64,000 bases of DNA, from assembly GCA_930367215.1 (NCBI GenBank), contig OV884060.1, forward strand, positions 176,897,253-176,961,252. The letters run 5' to 3'. Both the position numbers and the translations under genes were made by a program. Positions 9,150 to 19,917 of this stretch are shown piece by piece (position 1 is the first letter of the stretch; each line of letters begins with the position of its first letter). This DNA is from Pollenia angustigena (lineage: Eukaryota; Arthropoda; Insecta; Diptera; Polleniidae). The notes beneath the pieces were generated by a model that worked only from the letters and a program-made list of their open reading frames with translations, was not told where the DNA came from and did not search any database.

Positions 9150-10437
9150 ATGTATAGAAAATTTTGCAAAAAGTGGGTAATTATAGGATGTTTTGCAAAA
9201 AATTGCTTTTTATTGGAAATTTTTAGGAAATGTTGCAAAAATTTGCTATTTTTAGGAAATTTTGCAACTTTTTCTAATAATTTGCTATTTAAAGGAAATC
9301 TTCCAAAAATTTGCTATTTATAGGAAATTTTGCAAAAATTTTCTATTTTTAGGAAATTTTGCTATTTATAGGAAATGTTCCAAAAATTTGCTATTTATAG
9401 GAAATTTTCCAAAAATTTGCTACTTACAGGAAATTTTCCAAAAAAAAATGCTTTTTATTGGAAATTTTCAAAAAATTTGCTGTTTATAGGAAAATTTCCA
9501 AAAATGTTCTATTTTTAGGAAATTTTCCAAAAATTTCCTATTTTAAGGAAATTATGCAAAAATTTCCTATTTTTAGGAAATTATGCAAAAATTAGCTATT
9601 AATAAGAAATTTTCCAAAAATTTGCTATTTATAGGAAATTTTCCAAAAATTTGCTATTTATAGGAAATTTTCCAATAATTTGCTATTTATAGGAAATCTT
9701 CGAAAAATTTGCTATTTTCAGAAAATTTTCCAAAAACAAATGCTTTTTATTTGCTATTATAGGAATTTTCCAAAAATTTGCTATTTATAGGAAATTTTCC
9801 AAAAATTTGCTATTTATAGAAAATTTTCCAAAATTTTGCTTTTTATAGGAAATTGTCCAAAATTTTGCATTTTATAGGAAATTGTCCAAAAATTGGCTAT
9901 TTATAGGAAATTTTCCAAAAATTTGCTGTTTATAGGATCATTTCCAAAAATTTTTTATTTATAGAATATTTTTTAAGAAATTTTGCAAAAAATTATGCAA
10001 AAATTTCCTATTTAAGGAAAGTATGCAAAAATTAGCTATTTATAGGAAATTTTCGAAAAATTTGCTATTTATAAGAAATTTTCCAAAAATTTGCTGTTTA
10101 TAGGAACATATCCAAAAATTTTTTATTTATAGAATATTTTTTAAGAAATTTTGCAAAAAATTATGCAAAAATTTCCTATTTTAGGAAAGTATGCAAAAAT
10201 TAGCTATTTATAGGAAATTTTCGAAAAATTTGCTAATTATAAGAAATTTTCCAAAAATTTGCTATTTTTAGGAAATTTTCCAAAAATTTGCTATTTATAG
10301 AATATTTTCCAAATATATGCTATTTATAGAATATTTTCCAAAAATTTGCTATGTAAAGATTATTTTCCAAAATTTTGCTATTTATAGAAAATTTTGCAAA
10401 AAATTGCTATTTATAGAAAAAATTAGCTATTTAACAA
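9150..10437. repeat. 29-bp satellite array with higher-order duplication
   Basis: About 40 copies of a unit close to GGAAATTTTCCAAAAATTTG plus CTATTTATA. The open frame seen at 9262-9489 is a by-product of the unit and has no family features. From about 9925 to 10270 a block of ~165 bp (several variant units, including a distinctive 'attttttaagaaattttgc' variant) is repeated twice in tandem. The array ends abruptly against a LINE fragment at about 10438. Confidence 0.9.
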
Positions 10438-11290
10438 GCGTGCAATTGAAGTTTCTACCAAAAACAAGTCCCCGGGACCGGAAGGTGTAACGGGTGTAGC
10501 CCTGATAAATTATCAGTAGTCTAATTAACTTTTGTGATTGACAGTATGGCTTTAGTAAAAGTCGTTCTGCGGAAGACCTGTTAGCCTTTCTTTCGGAACG
10601 CTGGAGTCGTTATATTCAATAATTTGGTGAAAGCAAAGTGGTTCCTCTAGATATTTTCCAAAGTGTTTGATCGTGTGTGGCACGGTGCACTCTTTTCAAA
10701 GTTTATTGCGTTTCTCAAGGACGTATCTATACGTGTTGTTAGGGTCCCCGGTAGGCAAGCTGGTAGTGAGCAATTCTATCAGAGCGGCTGTTGTGGTTCG
10801 ATTCCCGCTAAAGACTCTCCTTCAGGCAAGTGTAGAGCTATGCAAGATTGGCATAGGGAAAAAATATTTCAAATTAAATAAAGGTTCTCATCGGTGGATT
10901 TTCATTCGAATTTAAGGCACTGTTATTTCTCCTACACTTTTTCTTATATTTCTAAACGATCCCCCGGGTCTTACTTCCAATCCTATCTTTTCTTTCGCAG
11001 ATTACAGCAGACTTTGTCATTCATTTCCCTTTAATCATATACCATACCTAACGACAATCTCCGAGTGGGGTCTTGCGATTAGGGCCGATTTCAACGCTCG
11101 TTAGACCAAATGTTTTATGTTGACCCACAGACGTCTTGTGGAGTCAGCGTTATCTTTATCTTGATGTTCTAGGCATGAAAATCCAATGTGATGTTCGTTG
11201 GAACCAACATGTTCTTCAAGTGTCTTGGTTTCTTAAAACGGTGTAATATCAAGGCAAGTGCTTCAAGTTCTATCTAAAAGCTTCTGAATC
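10438..11290 (+). pseudogene. Broken reverse transcriptase of a jockey/CR1-like LINE (copy 2)
   Basis: Co-linear with 57180-58240 of the longer copy: 'KTSPGPEGVTG', then after a deletion of about 240 bases the 'YGFS(K)SRS..DLLAFLSERWSR' region, the 'FDRVWHGAL' region with the first catalytic Asp, a degraded 'SFADYSR' in place of FADD, and the 'NQHVLQVSWFLKRC' region. Multiple stops, frameshifts and internal deletions. A SINE sits inside it (10737-10881), between sequence equivalent to positions 57735 and 57740 of the other copy. Confidence 0.85.
10737..10881 (+). mobile_element. tRNA-derived SINE (copy 2) inside LINE relic
   Basis: Shares with 5047-5190 the head 'ccccggtaggc.agctggta' and a B-box-like GGTTCGATTCC followed by 'agactct', then a different body and an AAATTAAATAAA tail. 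The flanks are contiguous in the intact LINE at 57735-57742, which proves it is an insertion. No clear target duplication remains. Confidence 0.75.
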
Positions 11291-11536
11291 GTTATCGCTT
11301 ATAAGCATTTCATAATTTCCACGTTTATTTTTTGGTTCTTTAAACGAGAAATGCATTTATAAGAAATCGCTTATATGCATATACTGTGCTTACAAAAAAA
11401 AACTCGCTTGTTTTGATCAGCATCGTAAAACAAAGGTATTTTACATGCACCGAAAGTGCATTAACACCTTCAAAGTTCAATTGAAACACAGCAAGTTTAG
11501 TTAGAGTAAAAAAATTTTTGCTAGATTTTTATTGTA

Positions 11537-11942
11537 TCGGGTGATTTTTTAAGAGCTGAAATCTTTATTTGAATCGATAGTACGGTCCATATAATTTAAT
11601 GTTTGAAGATTATTTCATGCAAATTTTGACCGTGACTGCGCCTCAAATGGTCCATCCGCTTGGTCCAATTTTGGCATACTCTTTCCAACATTTCGGCCGG
11701 TATCTCATGAATAAATGCTTCAATGTTGTCTTCCAATGCGTCAATTGAAGCGGGCATATGTGTAAAGACATGACCTTTAACAAAGCCCCACAAAAAATAC
11801 TCTAGAGGCGTTAAATCGCACGTGAAATAAAATGTTCACCGAACGCGCCTCTCAATAAGTCCATTGTTAAGCGTGTTGTGTGGCATATGACACCGTCTTG
11901 TTGAAACCACATGTCATGCAAGTCAAGCTCTTGCATTTTGGA
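11537..11942 (-). pseudogene. Truncated DD41D (rosa-type) mariner, 3' half
   Basis: Starts with the terminal repeat TCGGGTGATTTTTTAAGAGC directly after TA (11535-11536). The minus strand then encodes the C-terminal third of the transposase, including 'HMPASIDALEDNIEAFIHEI' and 'CQNWTKRMDHLRRSHG', nearly identical to 44438-45361. Similarity stops near 11942 in the middle of the 'MQELDLHD' region. A deletion removes the WPPRSCD catalytic Asp segment (after 11818). Confidence 0.85.
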
Positions 11943-11944
11943 AT

Positions 11945-13355
11945 GCATAAAATACTTATAACCGGTGTGCACATAAGCGATAAACACTGTAGTTGCAAAG
12001 TTGATTTAACGTTGTCCTTCTATTCGTGTGTATATTGTGGGGACTTCGTTAGCTCGTGTAGCTCGGAATAGGTTGCTATTAAGATGCTTTGACGAGTTGG
12101 GAAAAGGGTTGATAAATAGCTCTTACGAATTTAAACAAAACACAATTTATTAAACACAATTTTTAAATTTAAATGAAATTTTTGTGGCTTACGAGAAAAG
12201 AGCAATGGGAAATTATGCCATTGGCATACAATTGCTCATTTAAGGTGGAAATGTAGCAACTTAAATTTTAATATTTCCAAAATAATTAATGTATCTTACG
12301 ATATTTTTAGCACAAGCAAGTTAAAATATGTACTTTTAAAATTAACCCAACTATTTTATGTAAAAATTTTCAGGCATTAAATAATTACGAAATTTTTTTA
12401 CTTTAATATTATTTTTTTAGCTTTTCCCATTCACTGTATTTAAATTATAAATTATAGAAAAACAAAAAAAAAGTTTTATTTCTCATGTTATCAATTTATT
12501 TATTTTTATATTTATATTAAAATTACCTTGATTTAAAATATAAACTGAATTTTGATGGTAAGAAAGAATTTTTTTTTTTTTTTTTTAATGACAGATTAAT
12601 TTATATTTGCTTTTGGTTTAAAAATCAATTTAAAGTACAATTTCAACCTCAGATTAACCTAATTTCGTGAATTTTTTTTTAAACAACAAACAAAAATATT
12701 TTATATTAATTGCACTATAGTTATGATGGCAAATTGTTTCGAAAAAAAGAGATTTTAAACGAAAGGAGAAGGTTTCCTAAATTTACAGAACTGCTTTTTA
12801 TTAAAAAAAAATATATTGAGCGCTTAAATCTTAAAAGCTTTTCGTTAAGTCTACCTTCCTCTTGCTGTTGCCATCATTCTGTTTTCATGATTTGTCTGAC
12901 AAATTGTGCTGTACAGGGGCCAACTTCTCTGGACTTTAAGCGCCCATAAAACAAATAAATCATAAATCATTGTCATTTTCGTAGAAATAGAGTAATTTTT
13001 TTATTGTTGTTATTTATATTTTCGCATTTTTTTTTTTTTTTTTATTTTGCTACAGTATCCAGCAAATTTGTAGTAGTCAATCATATTCACGGTATAAAAT
13101 AAGCCCAGTTGGCCAGAATGCCGTTAACTATGATTGTGTATGCGCGAGTTGTCGACTATCGTTTAGGTTTTCTACAACACAGAAGACAATTTAGAAGAAA
13201 TCGTTGTGTCCCCTATCAAACTTTTTATAAGACAGGATGAGCGACATTGTCTTCTTAGTTGCCTCCATCAACATCTATGCGAGACAGTATAAATAACATT
13301 ATCTAAGGAGTTGTCTTTTATTCAAATATAAGCATTGGCTTAAAAAGGGTGTCCA
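11945..13355. other. Unassigned AT-rich sequence
   Basis: Several poly(T)/poly(A) runs and short chance frames. I recognise no gene, terminal repeat or tandem array. Confidence 0.5.
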
Positions 13356-13359
13356 ACCA

Positions 13360-13825
13360 TAATGCATAATGTTAATTGTGAGTTACACCTAAATGTCAAG
13401 TTTTTTGCCCAACTTAATTTGACTTTTCTTTTTTTTCAGTGTTTAACAAATTCAACAATGGCGAGGAACACAAGTCGGCAGCGCGTTAAGATTGTTGCAG
13501 CCTTTTACCAAAATGTATGTTCAACTCAAAATGCATTTCGTGCACTTCGTGATTTTTTTTGGTCAGCAGATTCGACCTCAGTGGATTCGTTGACAAGCAG
13601 AATTGCCGCATTTGGGCAAATGAGATCCACAAGTGATTGTTGAAAAGCCGATGCATCCACAAAAAGTGACTGTTGGTGCGGTTTATGGGCTGGCGGCGTC
13701 CGAACTTCTTCGAAAATGAGGTACGCCAAGCAGTTAGCGGGGAATGGTGTTCGCTATCGCGAGATGATAACGGACTTCTTTTAGCCAGAAATTGAAGATA
13801 TGGACCTCGACGATATTTGAATTGG
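13360..13825 (+). pseudogene. Internally deleted mariner-like transposase (subfamily 3)
   Basis: The ATG at 13458 opens 'MARNTSRQRVKIVAAFYQNV', a helix-turn-helix start like those of mariner transposases, followed after a large deletion by pieces corresponding to 'PMHPQKVTVG.VYGL', 'YREMI.DFF.PEIEDMDLDD'. Frameshifts and stops throughout. It abuts the rosa-type relic that starts about 13826. Confidence 0.7.
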
Positions 13826-15289
13826 AAAGTCAATGTCTTCTTCTGCCTTAACCATGAATCGTCTTACAAACGAACAACGCTTGCAAATTATTGAATTTTA
13901 TTATCAAAATGCGTGCTCTGTTAAGAAAGTTCATCGCGCGCTTCTTCCATTTTATGGTCAGTTTAATCGAAACACTGAAGCGGCTATTCGGTACGTTAAT
14001 AAGCAGAATTGTCGATTTTGGAGTGAAGATCAGCCAGAAGCATTGCAAGAGCTACCAATGCATCCAGAAAAAGTCACAGTTTGGTACGGTTTATGGGCTG
14101 GTGGCATCATTGGACCGTGTACTTCTTCAAAGATGATGCGAATCATAACGTAACTGTTAATGGTGAGCGCTACCTTGAGATGATATCCAACTTTTTTTTG
14201 CCCAAAATGCAAGAGCTTGACTTGCATGACATGTGGTTTCAACAAGACGGTGCCCAATGCCACACAGCACGCTTAACAATGGACTTATTGAGAGACGAGT
14301 TCGGTGAACATTTTATTTCACGTTCGGGACCGATTAATTGGCCGCCTAGATCATGCGATTTAACGCCTTAAAACTATTTTTGTGGGGCAATGTTAAAGCT
14401 CATGTCTATACACACATGCCCGCGTCAATTGACGCATTGGAAGACAACATTGAAGCATTTATTCATGAGATACCGGCCGAAATGTTAGAAAGAGTATGCC
14501 AAAATTAGACTAAGCGGATGGACCATTTGAGGTAGGAATGGGCAAAAAATATCGATATATCAAAATATCGATAAATCAAAATATCGATATTAAAAAAATC
14601 GATATATATCGCCGATATTTAGAATACCGATATCGATATTGAAAAACGACTACCGAATTCGATATTTTTTACAGACAGTCTTCATTAAAAACTCAAACTT
14701 TTAGACGTTTCTCAAACAATATGTTTTTTTTAGAATTGGCATCACTGCATGCATCATGTGTTTTTTTTTAACTCATATGAATATCTATAACTCCCCGTCT
14801 ACAACTGATATGATTTGCTGTTATAACGTGATGTTATAAAAGCGTTGTTAAAATATTTGCATTAAAAACCGTGTTATAATATGAGAACACCTCTAATATG
14901 ATGAGTAGGGATGCGATTTCCATGCAAATGCATGTTTTTTGTCGATAGTCAAAGAACGATGTCGACCAATTATCTTTCCGAATCATTAAATTTGCGTTAA
15001 AATGGCATCGATTTGTTTTTGCATATTGTTGCCTATTTTAGTGAAAATACATATTTTTGCATATTTAGGTTTTAAATGCATATTTTTGCATATTATGACT
15101 TTTTTGAGGGATTTTTTAATTTTCATATTATAAAAAAGTTCTGAAAGAAATTTTTAAATATACAAAAAAAAACTTTCCAAAACCATTTTTAAATAATAAT
15201 TAAATTCTTTTGGAGCTTTGCTTTAAATACATGATTGATTTTCAAGATTTCAACAAAAGATGCTTATATTTTTAACCGTTTCAGCACCT

Positions 15290-15480
15290 TACATCGTTAA
15301 GGCTTTCAATGGGTTATAAATTACTTGCTTGGCACATGGGTTATACCACGTTGCAGAGAATTTAGAAGCCAATTCGATAATATTGCAATAAGTAGTATCA
15401 AAATACGTGCCTGGCTAGACGCTTCTGAATTCTATTCAAAAAAACTTCGAGTAATTTAAGAATGTTTGAAGAGCCTGTTG
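15290..15480 (+). pseudogene. Decayed hAT transposase fragment
   Basis: Codons 15326-15379 read CLAHGLYHVAENLEANSI, similar to the conserved 'C-AH-LH-VAE' block of some hAT transposases, and lie in an element with hAT termini. Stops follow within a few codons, so nothing is functional. Confidence 0.45.
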
Positions 15481-15537
15481 GAGCCGATGATTGAGCAATT
15501 GAAAAAAGGGAAAAGAAATATTAAATTGAAATTACAT

Positions 15538-15640
15538 CAGTGTGGTAATTCGACAAAAATTTGCCGTTAAGTAGAAAATTTTTATTTAAAAATACTCAAA
15601 CAAATTTTTGTCGTTAACAACTTACAGAATTACCCCACTG
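15538..15640. mobile_element. Small MITE with CAGTG ends
   Basis: Left end CAGTGTGGTAATTC and right end GAATTACCCCACTG (complement CAGTGGGGTAATTC). A second inverted match, CAAAAATTTG with its partner, lies inside. The 8 bases on each side match only in part, so the target duplication is decayed or absent. Confidence 0.55.
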
Positions 15641-16997
15641 AAGTCAATTAGCATTTGTATTTTTCAATTACGTATATATTGGTGAAACCATAACTAATTA
15701 GGAGGGATTAAGTGCACTTAATACTCAAGTCAAATTAATTGATATTGCAAAATTCAAAATTAACAATGTGGAAAGAAGAATAGCCCGACAAATTAAAAAA
15801 AAAAATCCCAAACGATTTGCAAAAAAAAAATTATGGATTTCAAAAAATAAAATAAATTTCAAATAGTTTTATCTGATCTGGAATTAAAGTGGAATCTGCA
15901 AACAAAGTTTTCCAAAATGCATTGACATTCTTCAAGTACATGACAAGGTTTAACTTTTAATCAAACAGTACTTGATTTATTTAAACAAACAAAAATTCAA
16001 ATTAGTTATTTAAGTTTTTATAGATATTTGAATAACAATAGATTGAGTTTTATATATTTTCCTTTTTAGTAAAATTAAAAAACAATTTTTATGGAATTAT
16101 AGTTTTTAGTTTAAGATTTAAGTGCATATTTTCTATTTTTTTAGTGCATATATTGGATTTTTTCGTGCATATTTTTTAGTGCATGAAAATCTCATCCCTA
16201 ATGATGAGTCTATACTTAACACTAACATCATATTAGTGTTAATGTTAAGCATATCATGTCAGTTGTAGGCTGCATGTTAAGATTGGCATTTATAAGAAGA
16301 TAAATTAAAAAAAAAGAAGAAGAAAAGTCAAACAAACTTGAAAATATTTATTTTATGCGGTTTTGGAACTATATGTGCCTTTATATATTTGGAATAATAA
16401 TTTTTTTTTATTTGGTAATAGTTTCAGCGAAATACGTTCGATATATCGATACATCGATATTTTGTAAATAATAAATATCGATACTCTTAAAAAATATCGA
16501 TTCGATATGTATCGATATATTTTTTCAATTTGTCCATCCCTAATTTGAGGCGCAGTCACGGTCAACATTTGCATGAAATAATTTTCAAACATTAAATTAT
16601 ATGGACCGTACTATCGATTCAAATAAAGATTTCATGCATTTTTCTGAATTTTATGTATTTTCTTTTTTTAACTTTTTTTAACGACAAAATCGTACACATT
16701 GTCGTGCATACGTCTTCGAGGATGTCTTACAGACATGGCGAACTGGGGTACATACACTTTTACAAATTTTTCACACAAATACAACGTCACATGCTCATTG
16801 CCAGGATAAGGTTTTAAAGAAATTCACAGTGGGGTAAACTCAAAAAAAACAAGTGAGAGTGCTAAATTCGGCTGTGCCAAATCTTTGATACCCTACACCG
16901 ACAGTTCGGATATTTCAGGAGTGGTCTTTATATAATCACCCTTATCGTGTTTGGCGTATCTAAAATACGCCTACGACAGTTTGGTAATAGATTAAAG

Positions 16998-19917
16998 CAG
17001 TGCCATTCAACCTATGGTACGCGTACCACTTGGTGGTACGCGAAAAATTTCCAGGTGGTACGCGAAATCTTTTAAAATTTTAACGATTTCTATTTTGCAA
17101 TTGGAAACAAAAAGAAAAATCATCCTAAAAGTATACATTTTTTGTGAAATTTTGAATTTTTAAATTTAAGCAAAAGCAAAAGAGTATGCTTGTTAATTTA
17201 AAATGTGTGTGTTTTGTTTTCCTCGAAATAAACAAACGCACAACTGAGAAAATAATACGAATTTGTTGTACACATTTCCAAACATTTAAAATGTTTTCAG
17301 TATATTTTTTTCTTGCTTGCGTTTTTTTTTGTGTTTGGTTTGTCTTGTGCGTTTGTTTTTAGCGTGTGTTTTTTCTTGAATGAGCGGTACTCTATTTAGT
17401 AATTTCTCTATGGTAGAAGCAGTTTTAGCAGTAGTATCTAGTATCAAATATCTATGTACATGTGCAGACGTTCTAATTTTTGTTGCTATGGATAAGTGGT
17501 TAATAAGAAATAAAGAAACGAGTAATGATACAAATGATGATTGTCCTGCTAGTTCGAATGAACGCCAACAAAATCATTCCCAAGAAATACAATTGGAAAG
17601 ACCCATTTCTCCTTTAGCCCCCAGGGCTTCAAAAAGATGCAAATACATGAGACGATATCAAGCGGAATACATTAAATTTGGTTTTAGTGTTTTTGTTGAG
17701 GAAGGTTGTGATGAGCGCCCACAATGTGTTATATGCTACGAAATTCTGTCCAATCAGTCCATGAAGCCGTCATTATTAATTCGGCATATAACAACAAAGC
17801 ATCCTAGTTTTGAAAACAAACCAAAAGAGTTTTTTTTGCAAAAAGAAAGGGAAATGAAAGGTAACCAAACAAAACTTATATCGTTTTGTGGTACCACAAA
17901 AAAAGCAATAGAAGCATCGTTTTTGGTGTCTTACCAAATTGCAAAATGCGGAAAACCTTATAATATAGCAGAAGAACTAATACTTCCAGCTACGAAGTCT
18001 ATAGTAAGTTGCATGCTAGGAGAAGACCAAGTAAAAAAACTTCAATCAGTTCCTCTGTCAGACACTACAGTGGCCCGCAGAGTAAATGATATGGCTTTAA
18101 ATGTAAAACAAATTCTCATAAGCCAGGTAAAACAAAGCGAATACTTTGCTATTCAATTAGATGAAAGCACTGATATTGTAAGTTGTGCACAATTACTTGT
18201 GTATATCCGTTACGTTTACGATATGGAGTTAAAAGAAGAATTTTTATTTTGTGGGGAACTTCCAAATTATTGCACAGCTAATGAAATTTTCAAAATGCTA
18301 AATCAATTTGTTCAAGAAAACAATTTGGACTGGAAGCGATGCGTTGGGTTATGCACAGATGGTGCCCGAGCAATGACGGGAAAATATAATGGGGTAACCA
18401 CAAAAGTAAAATCTGTTGCTCCAGACTGTGCATTTACCCATTGTGTTATACATCGGGAAGCTTTGGTTTCGAAAAAAATACCAAGTGACCTAAAAGAAGT
18501 ACTTGATGATGCAGTTAAGATAATTAATTTTATAAAATCAAGATCACTTAATTGTCGCTTGTTTAAAGAGTTGTGTATCGAAATGGAAAGTGAGTATACC
18601 AATCTTCTTATGAATACTGAGGTAAGATGGCTATCAAGAGGAAAAATGCTTACTCGGCTTTTGGAGCTACGTACAGAAGTTCAAATATTTTTGCAACAAA
18701 TGAATAATGATTTTTACAATAAATTTTTAGATGAAATTTGGTTAGCAAAGTTAGCTTATTTATCAGATATTTTCTCGCGTTTAAATGAATTAAATTTAAG
18801 TCTACAAGGCTCATCAAAGACACCTTTTGAGGTACATGGAAAAATAAAAGCAATGATTAAAAAGTTAAATTTAATCGTAAATGCTGTTGAAAACAACAGT
18901 TATGAATCATTTTCAAAATTGGAACAATTTCTATTTGAAAACAAATTTGAACCCACAATTGAGCTAAAAACTTGCATTATTAGTCATTGTAAAATGTTAA
19001 TAATCACATTCAATAATTATTTTCCTGAAAGCCATGAAGACCATTTATGGATACATAATCCATTTTTGGAGCAACAACGTTCAAAATTGTGTTTTAAAGA
19101 TAAGGAATCATTAATTGATATATCCTATAATCCAACACAAAAAATAGCTTTCCAAAACACTAATCTTTTTTCATTTTGGATGAACCAGAAAACTGAATAT
19201 GAATCGTTATATCGTGAAGCAGTTAAGTATTTGTTGCCATTCACCTCCACATATTTATGTGAACAAGGATTTTCCTCAATGGTGATAATCAAAAATAAAT
19301 ACAGAACAACGATGAACTTGGAGCCAAATATGAGATTAAAGTTAACAAAAATTGAACCAGACATAAAATCTCTAATATCAAAAATGCAGTGCCAACGATC
19401 TCATTGATTCGGATTTTTATAAAATTAATTGCAAATACATTTTTGTTTCGTTTTTTTTTACTTTGAATAGTTCTATTGTAAAGTTTATTTTTTTAATTTT
19501 TTATTAAATTATATTTAATAGTTGGATAAAAATCAAATGAAAGATCTCTTAATTAGAATATATTAATTTACTCGTTCTGTTAAGTTTTTTATAAATGCAT
19601 TATTTTTAATTTTGTTTCGTTTTTTATTAACTTTGAATAATTCTTTCTCAATGTTTAATTTCTTAAATTTTTTAAAAATTTCTTTTTTTACTAATTTATT
19701 ATAAGTTGTATAAAAATTAAATGAAAGATTTCCTTATTAAAATATATTTTTAATGTACATGTTCTTGTTATGTTTTTTGTTATTTTTATTTTTTATTATT
19801 AATAAATAAAATGGATTAAAAATTTTAAAATTGTTTACATTATATTTTTTTTGGTGGTACGCGAAAAGTTTGTCGTGAATTTAGTGGTACACGAGCCAAA
19901 AAGGTTGAATAGCACTG
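16998..19917 (+). mobile_element. Complete hAT transposon with intact transposase
   Basis: Termini CAGTGCCATTCAACCT and the complement of AGGTTGAATAGCACTG match at 15 of 16 bases. Exact 8-bp duplication GATTAAAG at 16990-16997 and 19918-19925. GTGGTACGCGAAA occurs twice near the left end and once near the right, with a related GTGGTACACGAG closer to the right tip; these are candidate sub-terminal transposase-binding sites. It is 2920 bp, a usual size for an autonomous hAT. It is inserted in a MITE that is inserted in a Helentron-like copy. Confidence 0.95.
17488..19407 (+). CDS. hAT transposase (Buster/ZBED5-like), apparently intact
   Basis: Uninterrupted frame ending TGA at 19405-19407. I prefer the ATG at 17488 (MDKWLIRNK), a start seen in related ZBED5/FAM200-type proteins; an upstream ATG at 17380 would add 36 residues. 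Numbered from 17380: a BED-type zinc finger with C116-x2-C119-x16-H136-x4-H141 for DNA binding; the RNase H-like catalytic residues D261 (in 'QLDEST'), D327 (in 'CTDGAR') and E628 (in 'CEQGFS'); the 'EVRWLSRG' block at about 414-421; and the C-terminal hAT dimerisation region 'LPFTSTYLCEQGFSSM'. It would cut and paste the surrounding element in the nucleus. No intron is needed. It has all the catalytic residues I can check; activity is inferred, not shown. Confidence 0.95.
   Translation: MDKWLIRNKETSNDTNDDCPASSNERQQNHSQEIQLERPISPLAPRASKRCKYMRRYQAEYIKFGFSVFVEEGCDERPQCVICYEILSNQSMKPSLLIRHITTKHPSFENKPKEFFLQKEREMKGNQTKLISFCGTTKKAIEASFLVSYQIAKCGKPYNIAEELILPATKSIVSCMLGEDQVKKLQSVPLSDTTVARRVNDMALNVKQILISQVKQSEYFAIQLDESTDIVSCAQLLVYIRYVYDMELKEEFLFCGELPNYCTANEIFKMLNQFVQENNLDWKRCVGLCTDGARAMTGKYNGVTTKVKSVAPDCAFTHCVIHREALVSKKIPSDLKEVLDDAVKIINFIKSRSLNCRLFKELCIEMESEYTNLLMNTEVRWLSRGKMLTRLLELRTEVQIFLQQMNNDFYNKFLDEIWLAKLAYLSDIFSRLNELNLSLQGSSKTPFEVHGKIKAMIKKLNLIVNAVENNSYESFSKLEQFLFENKFEPTIELKTCIISHCKMLIITFNNYFPESHEDHLWIHNPFLEQQRSKLCFKDKESLIDISYNPTQKIAFQNTNLFSFWMNQKTEYESLYREAVKYLLPFTSTYLCEQGFSSMVIIKNKYRTTMNLEPNMRLKLTKIEPDIKSLISKMQCQRSH

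Larger units (their letters stand above)
14906..16200 (+). mobile_element. hAT-type element nested in another hAT element
   Basis: Begins TAGGGATGCGATTTCCATGC and ends with the near-complement GCATGAAAATCTCATCCCTA. Exact 8-bp duplication ATGATGAG at 14898-14905 and 16201-16208. 'TGCATAT' words recur near both ends. Contains a decayed transposase segment at about 15290-15480 and a small MITE at 15538-15640. Confidence 0.88.
14533..16542. mobile_element. hAT-type element with ATCGAT-rich ends
   Basis: Ends TAGGAATGGGCAAA and (complement) TTTGTCCATCCCTA form terminal repeats. Exact 8-bp target duplication ATTTGAGG at 14525-14532 and 16543-16550, cut out of the mariner coding sequence. Sub-terminal regions hold many ATCGATAT words in both orientations. 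The middle is a second hAT-type element (14906-16200). No transposase of its own is visible. Confidence 0.88.
13826..16680 (+). pseudogene. DD41D (rosa-type) mariner transposase relic split by nested hAT elements
   Basis: ATG at 13852 begins 'MNRLTNEQRLQIIEF'. An internal deletion joins 'FNRNTEAAIR' directly to 'YVNKQNCRFW', removing roughly a hundred residues with the first catalytic Asp. Then come 'PMHPEKVTVW', 'FFKDDANHNVTVNGERYLEM', the catalytic 'QQDGAQCHTA' and 'WPPRSCDLTP', with frameshifts. The coding part runs to 14532, is interrupted by 14533-16542, and resumes at 16551 with 'LRRSHGQHLHEI' equivalent and the 3' non-coding end. The 5' terminal repeat is not recognisable. Confidence 0.85.

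Noticed and set aside
9262..9489. 75-codon frame with repeated 'FIGNF'
   Set aside because: Produced by the 29-bp satellite; the frame shifts with each unit and lacks any family feature.
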